A stretch of DNA of 64,000 bases from UBA4615 sp044368415 (lineage in GTDB: Bacteria; Pseudomonadota; Gammaproteobacteria; Burkholderiales; Burkholderiaceae_E): NCBI GenBank assembly GCA_044368415.1, contig JBIPLJ010000013.1, positions 1 to 64,000 on the forward strand. The letters run 5' to 3'. Of the stretch, positions 18,262-28,763 are shown piece after piece. The notes beneath the pieces are model-generated. The model saw only the letters and a program-made list of their open reading frames with translations, made no database searches and was not told the origin of the DNA. The first letter of the stretch is position 1; the number at the start of each line of letters is the position of its first letter. A program made the translations under genes and the position numbers.

Positions 18262-19425
18262 ATGCAGACCATCGATCTCGTCTACTTCGACGCCGGCGGC
18301 GGGCATCGCGCCGCGGCCCAGGCCTTGCGAGGCGTGATCGCCGCCCAACGACGGCCGTTCCGGGTCCGCCTCGTGCAATTAATGCACGTGCTCGACCCCA
18401 CGGACGCTTTCAGGCGCGTCGCGGGTATGGCGCCCGAAGACTTCTACAACCGACGGCTCGCCCGCGGCTGGACCTTCGGGCTGGGGTCGGAGCTGCGCGT
18501 GTTGCAGGCGATGATCCGGATCGGACATCCGGCGCTGGTCCGGACCCTGCGGGCACACTGGGCGTGCACCGCGCCGGACCTCGTGGTCTCGCTGGTGCCG
18601 AACTTCAACCGCGCGCTCCACGAGTCGCTGCACGAGGCCTTGCCGGGGGTGCCCTTCGTCACGGTGATGACCGACCTCGCGGACGTGCCGCCGCGCTTCT
18701 GGATCGAGCCCGGGTCCCGCGGCCACGTGGTGTGCGGGACGCGGCGCGCGGTCGAGCAGGCCCTCGAAGCCGGTGTCGGTGCAGACCGCGTGCATGCGGT
18801 GAGCGGCATGATCCTGCGTCGCGAGTTCCACCAGCCCGCGCCCGTCGATCGCGAGGCCACGCTACGCGCACTGGGGCTCGACCCCGCGCGGCCGACCGGC
18901 CTGGTGATGTTCGGCGGGCACGGTTCGGCACAGATGACCCGCGTGGCCGAATCGCTCGACGACATCCAGCTGCTGTGCCTGTGCGGCCACAACGACGCCC
19001 TGCTCGATGCGCTGCGCGCCCTGCGGCGGCCGGCACCGCTGGCGGCGGTCGGATTTACCAGCGAGGTGTCCCGCCACATGCGGGCCGCCGACTTCTTCAT
19101 CGGAAAGCCGGGCCCCGGGAGCTTGAGCGAGGCGCTGCAATGTGGCCTGCCGGTGGTGACCTTTCGCAACGCCGCGACGATGCCGCAGGAGCGCTACAAC
19201 ACCCGCTGGGTACAGGAGCAGGACGTCGGGCGGGTCGTCGCGTCGACGCGGGCGCTCCGTCCGGCGATCGCGTCGATGCTCGGCGAACTCGACGCCGTCC
19301 GCGCCCGCGTCGGGCGAATCGAGAACCGGGCGGTGTTCGAGGTCGCGGACCTGCTCGCCCGATTGCTGCGGCAGGTGCCCGGCACGAAGATTGACGGCCA
19401 GACAGAGCGGGCGATCGCGGCATGA
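18262..19425 (+). CDS. MurG/MGDG-synthase-like glycosyltransferase
   Basis: A 387-residue GT-B glycosyltransferase related to MurG and galactosyldiacylglycerol synthases (family GT28-like). The N-terminus VYFDAGGGHRAAAQAL has the glycine-rich acceptor loop with GGGH. The C-terminal nucleotide-sugar site reads FFIGKPGPGSLSEALQCGLP. These enzymes add a sugar to diacylglycerol. The stop overlaps the next gene's start (ATGA at 19422-19425), so the diacylglycerol released by the downstream phospholipase could be its acceptor. It could correspond to the Agt partner described for PlcP, but identity with that enzyme is not shown. Confidence 0.85.
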   Translation: MQTIDLVYFDAGGGHRAAAQALRGVIAAQRRPFRVRLVQLMHVLDPTDAFRRVAGMAPEDFYNRRLARGWTFGLGSELRVLQAMIRIGHPALVRTLRAHWACTAPDLVVSLVPNFNRALHESLHEALPGVPFVTVMTDLADVPPRFWIEPGSRGHVVCGTRRAVEQALEAGVGADRVHAVSGMILRREFHQPAPVDREATLRALGLDPARPTGLVMFGGHGSAQMTRVAESLDDIQLLCLCGHNDALLDALRALRRPAPLAAVGFTSEVSRHMRAADFFIGKPGPGSLSEALQCGLPVVTFRNAATMPQERYNTRWVQEQDVGRVVASTRALRPAIASMLGELDAVRARVGRIENRAVFEVADLLARLLRQVPGTKIDGQTERAIAA

Positions 19426-20258
19426 ACGCGTTCGCCGAGCCGCTCGACCCAGAGGCCACGCTTCGGGTTCGGACGGTTTGGATCTCCGACCTGCACCTGG
19501 GCACGGCCGGCTGCCAGGCGCCCGCGCTGCTGACATTCCTGCGGGAGGTCGAATGCGAGACCCTCTACCTCGTCGGCGACATCGTCGACGGCTGGCAGCT
19601 CAAGCGCTCGTGGTACTGGCCCCAATCGCATAACGACGTGGTGCAGAAAATCCTGCGTAAGGCGCGCAAGGGCACCCGGGTGGTGTTCGTGCCGGGTAAC
19701 CACGACGAGTTCGCGCGACGCTACATCGGCCACAGCTTCGGCGGGGTCGAGGTCGTGGACGACTGCATCCACCTGACCGCGGACGGACGCCGGCTCTGGG
19801 TGACCCACGGGGATCTGTTCGACGGCGTCGTGCAGTGCGCGCGCTGGCTGGCGCACCTGGGCGACGCGGCGTACGAATTCACGTTGCGCGCCAACCGGTG
19901 GTTCAATGTGGCCCGGGCGAGAATGGGTCTGCCGTACTGGAGCCTGTCGCGCTACCTGAAGCTCAAGGTCAAGCGCGCGGTCAGCTACGTCGGCGACTTC
20001 GAGGCCGCGGTCGCCCGCGAGGCCCGCCGGCGGGGCGCGCACGGGGTGGTGTGCGGCCACATCCATCACGCCGAGATCCGGACCATCGACGGCGTGCTCT
20101 ACTGCAACGACGGGGACTGGGTCGAGAGCCTGACGGCGCTCGTCGAGCAGCACGACGGCCGGCTCGAGCTCCTGGACTTCTCGGGCGCCGCGCTGCGGCC
20201 CAGCGCGCAGTCGGCTTCCGTGCAGGCCACCGGAACGCTGGACCTGAAGACCCGGTAG
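19422..20258 (+). CDS. plcP: Calcineurin-like phosphoesterase, probable phospholipase C PlcP
   Basis: A 278-residue metallophosphoesterase with all five family motifs: ISDLHLGTAG, VGDIVDGWQLK, VPGNHDEFARR, VTHGDLFD and VCGHIHHAEI. It is usually labelled UDP-2,3-diacylglucosamine diphosphatase, but GNHDE, the length and the pairing with a glycosyltransferase fit PlcP of Sinorhizobium meliloti, which removes the head group of phospholipids during phosphate starvation to give diacylglycerol. It overlaps the glycosyltransferase gene by four bases, indicating translational coupling. An lpxH role in lipid A synthesis cannot be excluded from sequence alone. Confidence 0.8.
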   Translation: MNAFAEPLDPEATLRVRTVWISDLHLGTAGCQAPALLTFLREVECETLYLVGDIVDGWQLKRSWYWPQSHNDVVQKILRKARKGTRVVFVPGNHDEFARRYIGHSFGGVEVVDDCIHLTADGRRLWVTHGDLFDGVVQCARWLAHLGDAAYEFTLRANRWFNVARARMGLPYWSLSRYLKLKVKRAVSYVGDFEAAVAREARRRGAHGVVCGHIHHAEIRTIDGVLYCNDGDWVESLTALVEQHDGRLELLDFSGAALRPSAQSASVQATGTLDLKTR

Positions 20259-20450
20259 GAGGCCTGCGGCCTTCACGGCGGGGCAGCCCGGGCGCCTCCG
20301 GCCCATCCGGCTTCCCGCGATGCGGCGCCGCCGCCGATCCGGCGCCGCGTTCCGCTCGCGCCGCCGGGCGGACCGGAGCCGGCCCCGGGCATCGAAGCTT
20401 ACGGAGCGTGCCGTGCGGGCCCGCCGCCCGAACAGCCCCTCGCCGCCCCG

Positions 20451-22217
<1,767 letters not shown>

Positions 22218-22232
22218 ATGAGCGCGCCGCCT

Positions 22233-22650
22233 TCAGCGGCGGAACGGGCTCGCGAACTTCGGATCGGACGCGAACTCGGTGTCGGTCAGCGTGCCGAGGA
22301 AGGCCACTAGCGCCTGCTTGTCGGCGGCACTCAGGTTCAGCCTGCGCGGCGGGCCGCCGTTGGGCTGGCGCAGCCGATTATCGAGTGCGGGGGCCGCTCT
22401 GCACGCCGGCGTTGTAATGCTCGACGACCTGCGCCAGGCTCGAGAACCGTCCGTCGTGCATGAAGGCGGAGCCGAGCGCGACGTTCTTGAGCGAGGACGA
22501 CTTGAACACCACCGTCTCTCCGGCATCGAGCCCGTTGCTACGCGAGTTCGCGTTGAGCGCGAAGGTCGGCGGCACGTGGCAGCCGGCGCATCCGAGCCCG
22601 CCTTGCTGCGGCGGCGCAAAAGCTCGGGGTCATGGAGCAGCATCGCCATC
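22233..22650 (-). pseudogene. Di-haem cytochrome c peroxidase, C-terminal remnant
   Basis: About the last 135 residues of a CcpA/MauG-type peroxidase. A haem site CAGCH with Met-ligand context follows GGLG near 22570-22585, then NSRSNGLDAGETVVFKSSS and MHDGRFSSLAQVVEHYNAGV. A frame change near 22385 separates this from DNRLRQPNGG and the normal ending DTEFASDPKFASPFRR at 22233. The N-terminal haem domain, signal peptide and start are missing. It is therefore a truncated, frameshifted remnant. Confidence 0.8.
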
Positions 22651-22804
22651 TTCGCGATCAGGCGTACGCCCGACGCATAGAGCGCGGCAGGTGTAACGGA
22701 CAGGGTGACGGCGCCGGGGTATCGCACGACCGATACCCCACCCCCGGTACGATGGACAGGCTGCCGGCGGGCACCGTGTCCGCCGATGTCCCCTGGAGGT
22801 CCCA

Positions 22805-23158
22805 ATGGGCTGGTTCTCGAAATCCGATCCGACATTCTTCCTCGCCACCGTCGTGCCGAGCAGCGGCGGCGCGCAGGTCGGCGCGTGGCTGGGCGTAGTC
22901 AACGGCGAGGCCATCATCGGCGCCAACATCTTTCGCGACCTGTTCTCGTCGGTGCGCGACGTGGTCGGCGGGCGGGCGGGCGGCTACGAGCGCGCGCTCG
23001 CCGGCGCACGCGAGGCCGCGATCGAGGACATGAAGGCCGCGGCGATCGAGCTCGGCGCCGACGGAGTCGTCGGCATCGACTTCGACTACGAGGTGCTCGG
23101 CGAGGCGAACGGCATGATGATGGTCACCGTGAGCGGCACGGCGGTGAAGATGGCCTGA
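22805..23158 (+). CDS. YbjQ family (DUF74) protein
   Basis: A 117-residue protein of the YbjQ/heavy-metal-binding family, which forms pentamers; its biochemical role is unknown. Typical features are GEAIIGANIFRD, the central helix AREAAIEDMKAAAIELGADG, VVGIDFDYEVLG and the final VSGTAVKM. The start has a strong ribosome site (GGAGG about 8 bases upstream). It is the only intact gene in a 1.8 kb stretch of decayed genes. Confidence 0.9.
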   Translation: MGWFSKSDPTFFLATVVPSSGGAQVGAWLGVVNGEAIIGANIFRDLFSSVRDVVGGRAGGYERALAGAREAAIEDMKAAAIELGADGVVGIDFDYEVLGEANGMMMVTVSGTAVKMA

Positions 23159-23308
23159 TGCGGCGAAGGGGCTCGGCGCAGCACGGCGTCCGGCCTCCCC
23201 GCTCAGCGCGGATGCAGCCGCCGCGCCTGCGTCAGCTCCAACCAGTGCAGCAGCCAACCTCGGTATCGACGACACCGTGAAAGCCGTGCTGGTGCAGCTT
23301 GATGCCGC

Positions 23309-23716
23309 TCAGGTCCGAGCGCCCGCAGGGCTCTTCGTGATCACCGGCAGGATCGAGCCAAATAGGTTGCTGTTCGACAGCCGCGCGGCAGGATAGACCT
23401 CGTCGCGAAAGCCGAAGCGCGCCAGGCCCGCGCCGGCGGGCGCGGCGGCCGCGGCCTCGCTCAGCAGGTCGAGCGTCATGCGCCCCTCGTGGCGGCCGAA
23501 CCGGGTCAGGCCGCTGCCCAGCAGGTAGCACTTGCTGTCCTCGTCGAGCTCGATGAAGCCCTCGTCGGCAAGGGACTCGAGCAGCCGCAGCACCGTCGCC
23601 TTGTTCAAACCGGTGGCCGCAGCGACGTCTACCAAGCGCAGCGCCTCGGGCACCGACAGCGCACGCAGGATCCGGCAGACCTTCTGGACCGAGAAGGTGT
23701 CGGGGGCTTGCGGCAT
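23309..23716 (-). pseudogene. IclR-type regulator, truncated
   Basis: The first 70 residues are an intact IclR winged helix: TFSVQKVCRILRALS, LVDVAAATGLNKATVLRLLE and YLLGSGL. The remaining 65 residues do not resemble the IclR effector domain, which should be about 170 residues long, and the frame ends at 23309. The regulator probably lost its ligand domain by deletion. It could still bind DNA as a short protein. It precedes a decayed cyclase gene on the same strand, which was probably its target or neighbour. Confidence 0.7.
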
Positions 23717-23726
23717 CGCGGCGGCC

Positions 23727-23990
23727 TCAGACGGTGGCGATCGGCGATGCGGGCGAGCCGACGGCGCCGGGCAGGCGCAGCGGCGGCGCTGTGAGCAGGA
23801 GGCGGCTGCGGCCGTTGGCGCACAGCCGCTCGGCCAGCGGCGTCAGGTGCCAGAGCTCGCCCAGGCGCACCTTCTCGGGCGTCAGCAGGTTCAGGCGGCC
23901 GAGCTGGTCGTCGGGACCTCAGTCGCCGCCGGTCGAGCCCTCGGGGCGGCGCACCCAGCGCGGGGGGCTCATGCGGTCGTCGGAGCTCAT
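23727..23990 (-). pseudogene. Cyclase family protein (kynurenine formamidase-like), decayed
   Basis: An 88-codon remnant of a roughly 300-residue cyclase-family hydrolase. After a good ribosome site and ATG 23990, RWVRRPEGSTGGD is followed by an in-frame TGA (23919-23921), then GPDDQLGRLNLLTPEKV. The family has Trp or Phe at the TGA, so TGG to TGA is likely. The frame then jumps, without changing phase, to the C-terminal ELWHLTPLAERLCANGRS and LPGAVGSPASPIATV; about 200 residues, including the metal-binding HxGTH motif, are missing. Confidence 0.82.
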
Positions 23991-24000
23991 GCTCGCGTCT

Positions 24001-24235
24001 CCTCGTGACGGGCGTCGCAACCAAGGTACACATGCCGCACCGGCCAGGGCGAGGCCGGCGAGCGGTTTCGGAAGCTGGCTCAACGACAGTCGCGGGACAG
24101 TGATCGCGGGGCCGTCCTCGGTGCGGCGCATCGCGGGCCTGCCGCGGCCGGGCGAACCCGGGCGATGCCCTACACTAGAGGCGTCGCCGTGTCCCGCAGG
24201 GATGCCGGTGATCGCCCCACGCCGGAGCCCTGCCC
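24001..24235. other. Divergent intergenic region
   Basis: This 235-base gap separates the cyclase pseudogene start from the uraD-allC start. It should carry promoters for both directions. TACACT (24171-24176) is a possible -10 for the rightward gene, without a clear -35. No ORF or RNA was recognised. Confidence 0.35.
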
Positions 24236-26011
24236 TTGCGCCTCACTCTCGCCGCCCTCAACGCCGCCTCGCCCGCCGAGTTCGTGCGGCTGCTCGACGG
24301 CACCTTCGAGCACTCCCCCTGGGTCCTGGAGCGCGCCGCCCCCATGCGACCGTTCGCCAGCCTCGGGCAGCTCAAGCTCGCCTTCGTGCAGGTGCTGCGC
24401 GAGGCGACCCACGACGAGCGGCTGGCTTTGCTGCGCTCGCACCCCGAGCTCGCAGGGCGCGCGATGGTCTCGAATTCGCTGACTGCCGAGTCGAATCACG
24501 AGCAATCGCGCGCCGGACTCACCGCCTGCTCGCCGGAAGAGTTCGCGACGCTGCAGCAGCTCAACGCCGCCTGGAACGCGAAGTTCGGTTTCCCGTTCAT
24601 GCTGGCCGTGCGCGGGCCGCGCGGCACGGGTCTTGCGCGCGGGCAGATCATCGCGGAGTTCGAGCGGCGCCTCGTCAACCCGGTCGACCACGAGCTCGAG
24701 GAGTGCCTGCGCCAGGTGCACCGAGTCGTCGAGATGCGGCTGGACGACACCCTCGGCCACGTACCCGAGCTCGGTAACCGCATCCTCGACGACGCCCAGG
24801 CGCTCGCGGTGCACTCCGACCCCGGCTTCGCCGAGCGGGGCCTGCTCGCCGTGACCTATCTGACCGATGCACACCGGGCCTGCGCGCGCCAGCTCGAGGC
24901 GTGGATGCACGAGGCGGGCTTCGACGAGGTGGTCCACGATGCGGTCGGCAACGTGGTCGGCGTCTACCGCGGCTCCGATCCCGCGGCCAGGCGTCTGATG
25001 ACGGGCAGCCACTACGACACCGTGCGCAACGGCGGGCGCTTCGACGGGCGGCTCGGCATCCTGGTGCCGATCGCCTGCGTGCGCGAGCTCGCGCGCGCGG
25101 GCCGCAGACTGCCGTACGGCATCGAAGTAATCGGCTTCGCCGAGGAGGAGGGCCAGCGCTACAAGGCGGCCTTCCTCGGTTCGGGTGCGCTCGTCGGGCG
25201 CTTCGATCCTGCCTGGCTCGAGCAGGCCGACGCCGCCGGCATCACGATGCGCGACGCGATGCGCGGCGCGGGCCTCGCGATCGAGGCCATCCCCGCGCTG
25301 GTCCGCGACCCCGCTCGCTACCTCGGCTTCGTCGAGGTGCACATCGAGCAGGGGCCGGTGCTCGCCGAGGCCGGCCTGCCGCTGGGCGTGGTGACGTCCA
25401 TCAACGGCAGCCTGCGCTACATCGGCGAGGCGATCGGCATGGCCGCGCACGCCGGCACCACGCCGATGGGCAGCCGGCGCGATGCCGCCGCCGCGGTCGC
25501 CGAGATCGTCCTGTACCTCGAGCGGCGCGCCGCCGCCGAACCCGAGGTCGTGGGCACCGTCGGCCTGCTCGAGGTGCCCCAGGGCTCGATCAACGTCGTG
25601 CCCGGGCGCTGCCGCTTCAGCCTCGACATCCGCGCGACCCGCGACGCGGCGCGCGACGCCTGCGCCGCCGACGTGATGGCCGAGATCGAACGGATCCGTG
25701 CACGGCGCAGCGTCGAGATCCGCGTGGAGGAGGCGATGCGCGCGCCGGCTGCGCCGAGTGATGCGGCCTGGCAGGCGCGCTGGGAGCGTGCAGTGGCCTC
25801 GCTCGGGTTGCCGGTGCACCGGATGCCGAGCGGCGCCGGCCATGACGCGATGATGCTGCACCGGGTGATGCCGCAAGCGATGCTGTTCATGCGCGGCCTG
25901 AACCTGGGCATCAGCCACAACCCGCTCGAATCCATCACCAACAACGACGCCGACCTGGTGGTGCGCGCTTTTATGGCGATGCTCGAAGACCTCGCGGCCA
26001 CCGCGGCCTGA
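24236..26011 (+). CDS. UraD-AllC fusion: OHCU decarboxylase / allantoate amidohydrolase
   Basis: A 591-residue bifunctional enzyme for purine-ring breakdown. Residues 1-165 are OHCU decarboxylase, the last step of urate to S-allantoin, with RPFASLGQL, SHPELAGRA, ESNHEQSRAGL and FGFPFMLAVRG. Residues 175-590 are a M20 family allantoate amidohydrolase with metal ligands in TGSHYDTVRNGGRFDG, FAEEEGQRY and EVHIEQGPVL, and the substrate loop SGAGHDAM. The start is TTG at 24236 with GGAG eight bases upstream; no ATG gives a full first domain. Other urate genes are not adjacent. The allantoinase that would bridge the two steps is not in this window. Confidence 0.88.
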   Translation: MRLTLAALNAASPAEFVRLLDGTFEHSPWVLERAAPMRPFASLGQLKLAFVQVLREATHDERLALLRSHPELAGRAMVSNSLTAESNHEQSRAGLTACSPEEFATLQQLNAAWNAKFGFPFMLAVRGPRGTGLARGQIIAEFERRLVNPVDHELEECLRQVHRVVEMRLDDTLGHVPELGNRILDDAQALAVHSDPGFAERGLLAVTYLTDAHRACARQLEAWMHEAGFDEVVHDAVGNVVGVYRGSDPAARRLMTGSHYDTVRNGGRFDGRLGILVPIACVRELARAGRRLPYGIEVIGFAEEEGQRYKAAFLGSGALVGRFDPAWLEQADAAGITMRDAMRGAGLAIEAIPALVRDPARYLGFVEVHIEQGPVLAEAGLPLGVVTSINGSLRYIGEAIGMAAHAGTTPMGSRRDAAAAVAEIVLYLERRAAAEPEVVGTVGLLEVPQGSINVVPGRCRFSLDIRATRDAARDACAADVMAEIERIRARRSVEIRVEEAMRAPAAPSDAAWQARWERAVASLGLPVHRMPSGAGHDAMMLHRVMPQAMLFMRGLNLGISHNPLESITNNDADLVVRAFMAMLEDLAATAA

Positions 26012-26035
26012 CAACCGCCTGACGCCTGACGCCCG

Positions 26036-26872
26036 ATGACCGATCACGACCTTCACTCTCCGCTGCGTCCGCTGCTCGGCAACTGGCTGTGGGAGCGGGG
26101 GCGCATCGGCCTGCGCTGGCTGCGCTGCGCCGACGGCGCGATCGGCTTCGACGAAGGCCGCAAGGCGCAGTTCGCCGACGAGCCGCCGATCCGTGTGCCG
26201 CTGACGGCGCAGGGCCCCGCAGGCGCCGACACCGCGGGCGCAGCGGCCGCGCCCTGGCCGGCGGTGCACGAGCCCGGCGTCGTCCGCTTCCTGCGGGCCG
26301 CGCAGCTCGGCCGCGCCGAGGATGCGGGCTCACCGGCCGAGGTGGCGCGGGCGGTCCACGACTGCGTCGACCTCGGCCTGTGGGCCGCCTATCAGGCCGA
26401 GGCGCTGCGTTCGCGGGCACGCTGGGCGCTCGAGCCGATGTTCGACGACGAGATCGCCGCGGCGGTGGCCGAGGACGTGCGGCGCCTCTACGTGCCGATG
26501 CGCGCGCAGCTCGCGATGTACGACTGGGCGGTGGTCCATGGCCTGCCCGGCCCGCTGCTCACCAGCGACGCGCCCTTCGTCGACTGGCGGGTCCGCGGAC
26601 GCCCGCCTATGCCCTTCGTGTCGCTGCCGCTCGGGCCCTACTGTCTGCTGGTGGGTTCGCCGTCGAAGCGCACCAGCCGGGCCGCGCCGGTCGTCTGGCA
26701 GCAGGCCTCGGCGATGGGCCCGTTCAAGGACCACAACATGCACATCGTCGAGGGCGCGCGCCGCTGGATCGTCGGGACGACCGACGAGCAGCTGCTCGGC
26801 GTGCAGCCACGGTTCGCGCCGCCCGAGCCGCCGCCCGAGCCGCCGCCCGACGCGGACGCTGAGCCGGGCTGA
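26036..26872 (+). CDS. Hypothetical protein, weak DUF4238-like features
   Basis: A 278-residue protein with no signal peptide or membrane segment. The middle has LLTSDAPFVDW followed by PFVSLPLGPYCLLVG, then HNMHIVEGARRWIVG, an arrangement similar to DUF4238 proteins, whose function is unknown; I am not certain of the match. The tail is proline-rich (PEPPPEPPPD). It starts 24 bases after the uraD-allC stop on the same strand, so co-transcription is likely, though no purine link is visible. Confidence 0.7.
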   Translation: MTDHDLHSPLRPLLGNWLWERGRIGLRWLRCADGAIGFDEGRKAQFADEPPIRVPLTAQGPAGADTAGAAAAPWPAVHEPGVVRFLRAAQLGRAEDAGSPAEVARAVHDCVDLGLWAAYQAEALRSRARWALEPMFDDEIAAAVAEDVRRLYVPMRAQLAMYDWAVVHGLPGPLLTSDAPFVDWRVRGRPPMPFVSLPLGPYCLLVGSPSKRTSRAAPVVWQQASAMGPFKDHNMHIVEGARRWIVGTTDEQLLGVQPRFAPPEPPPEPPPDADAEPG

Positions 26873-26880
26873 AGGGCTTT

Positions 26881-26930
26881 CGCCCGCCCCGCCCCGCCCC
26901 GCCCCGGCCCGCCCCGCCCCCGCCGGCAGG
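26881..26930. repeat. CCCCG-type tandem repeat
   Basis: Repeats of CCCCG/GCCCC fill most of this 50-base intergenic stretch between the hypothetical gene and fhs. It cannot form a simple hairpin terminator because one strand is almost entirely C. Slippage is the likely origin. Confidence 0.75.
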
Positions 26931-27049
26931 CCGATCGGGCCGCCACGCAGCCATCGGAACGCGGCCCCCCCTCGCTCCACCCGAAGGTTCGCCGAACTTG
27001 CTCCGGCGCAGGTACGCTCGCGGGCGCCCGCCACAGAGTGAACCCGCCC

Positions 27050-28708
27050 ATGTCCGCCACGCCCGCCGCCCCCCGCCGCATCGTCGAGCTCGCCCGCGAC
27101 CGCCTCGACATCGACGAGGCCGACCTGTCGCCGCACGGGCACCTGAAGGCGAAGCTGTCGACGCGGCTGCTCAACGCGCTGCGCCCCCGACCCGACGGGC
27201 GCCTGATCCTGGTCACCGCGATCTCGCCGACGCCCGCCGGCGAAGGCAAGACGACGACCACGATCGGGCTGGCCGACGGCCTGAACCGGATCGGCCAGCG
27301 GGCGGTGATTGCGCTGCGCGAGCCCTCGCTCGGCCCGGTGTTCGGCATGAAGGGCGGCGCCACCGGCGGCGGGCGCGCGATGCTGACGCCGATGGATGAC
27401 ATCAACCTGCATTTCACCGGCGACTTCGGCGCGATCGCGCTTGCGCACAACCTGCTGTCGGCACTGATCGACAACCACATCCACCACGGCAACGCGCTCG
27501 GCTTCGACGTGCGGCGCATCGGCTGGCGCCGGGTGGTCGACATGAACGACCGCGCGCTGCGCGACATCGTGGTGGGGCTGGGCGGTGCGGCCAATGGCAT
27601 CCCGCGCGAGACCGGCTTCGACATCGTGGTGGCCTCGGAGGTGATGGCGATCCTGTGCCTGGCCGACGGCATCGCCGATCTCAAGGCGCGCCTGGCCGAG
27701 ATCGTCGTCGGCCATCGCGGCGACGGCACGCCGATCCGCGCGCGCGAACTCGGCGCGGTCGGCGCAATGGCGGCGCTGCTGCGCGACGCGATGCAGCCCA
27801 CGCTCGTGCAGTCGCTCGAAGGCACGCCGGCGCTGGTCCACGGTGGACCCTTCGCGAACATCGCGCACGGCTGCAACTCAGTGATCGCCACCCGCTCGGC
27901 GATGAAGCTCGGCGACTACGCGGTGACCGAGGCCGGCTTCGGCGCGGACCTCGGCGCCGAGAAGTTCGTCGACATCAAGTGCCGCGTCTCGGGGCTGCGG
28001 CCCTCGGCGGCGGTGGTGGTGGCGACGGCGCGCGCGCTGAAGTACCACGGCGGCGTCGAGGTCACTGACGTCGAGCGCGAGGACCTGGGCGCGCTCGAGC
28101 GCGGCCTGCCGAACCTGGTCCGCCACCTCGACAACCTGCGTGCCTTCGGGCTGCCCTGCGTGGTCGCGATCAACCACCGCGCCCACGACACCGAGGCCGA
28201 GATCGCGCTGCTCGGGCGCCGCGTGGGCGAGATGGGCGTGCCGGTGGAGGTGGCCCGCCATTACGCAGACGGTGCGGCGGGGGCGGAAGGGCTGGCCCAT
28301 GCCGTCGTGGCGGCCGCGGCACCCGGGCCCGCGCCGCTGCGCTTCGCCTACGAGGACAATACGCCGCTGTGGTCGAAGATGGAGGCGATCGCCACCCGCA
28401 TCTACGGCGCCTCGGGCATCGAGGCCGACAACAAGGTGCGTGCGCAGGTCGAGCGGCTGCAGGCCGACGGCTACGGCACCTGGCCGGTCTGCGTCGCGAA
28501 GACGCAGTACTCGTTCTCGACCGACCCGACGCTGCGTGGCGCGCCGACGGGACACCTGGTGCGGGTGCGCGAGGTAAGGCTGGCGGCGGGCGCGCGCTTC
28601 GTGGTGATGATCTGCGGCGACGTGATGACCATGCCGGGGCTGCCGAAGGTCCCGGCCGCGCACGCGATCGACGTCGACGACGACGGCCGGATCACCGGCC
28701 TGTTCTGA
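27050..28708 (+). CDS. fhs: Formate-tetrahydrofolate ligase
   Basis: A 552-residue ATP-dependent enzyme that joins formate to tetrahydrofolate, giving 10-formyl-THF for one-carbon metabolism. The P-loop is SPTPAGEGKTTTTIGL near residue 60, followed by REPSLGPVFGMKGGATGGG, HFTGDFGAI, GGPFANIAHGCNS and KTQYSFSTDP. Length matches the family. ATG 27050 is chosen over an in-frame GTG at 27038. It converges with the ABC transporter gene, 55 bases away. Confidence 0.96.
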   Translation: MSATPAAPRRIVELARDRLDIDEADLSPHGHLKAKLSTRLLNALRPRPDGRLILVTAISPTPAGEGKTTTTIGLADGLNRIGQRAVIALREPSLGPVFGMKGGATGGGRAMLTPMDDINLHFTGDFGAIALAHNLLSALIDNHIHHGNALGFDVRRIGWRRVVDMNDRALRDIVVGLGGAANGIPRETGFDIVVASEVMAILCLADGIADLKARLAEIVVGHRGDGTPIRARELGAVGAMAALLRDAMQPTLVQSLEGTPALVHGGPFANIAHGCNSVIATRSAMKLGDYAVTEAGFGADLGAEKFVDIKCRVSGLRPSAAVVVATARALKYHGGVEVTDVEREDLGALERGLPNLVRHLDNLRAFGLPCVVAINHRAHDTEAEIALLGRRVGEMGVPVEVARHYADGAAGAEGLAHAVVAAAAPGPAPLRFAYEDNTPLWSKMEAIATRIYGASGIEADNKVRAQVERLQADGYGTWPVCVAKTQYSFSTDPTLRGAPTGHLVRVREVRLAAGARFVVMICGDVMTMPGLPKVPAAHAIDVDDDGRITGLF

Positions 28709-28754
28709 GGCACCGGCTGAGGCACCGGCCGCGGCACCGGCTGCGGCGCCCGGT
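28709..28754. repeat. 12-base imperfect tandem repeat GGCACCGGCTGA
   Basis: Three near copies at 28709-28744, then a weaker fourth, fill the gap between the convergent fhs and ABC transporter stops. The copies differ at their last two or three bases. No T-run follows, so it is not an obvious intrinsic terminator. Confidence 0.6.
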
Positions 28755-28763
28755 CGGACCCGC

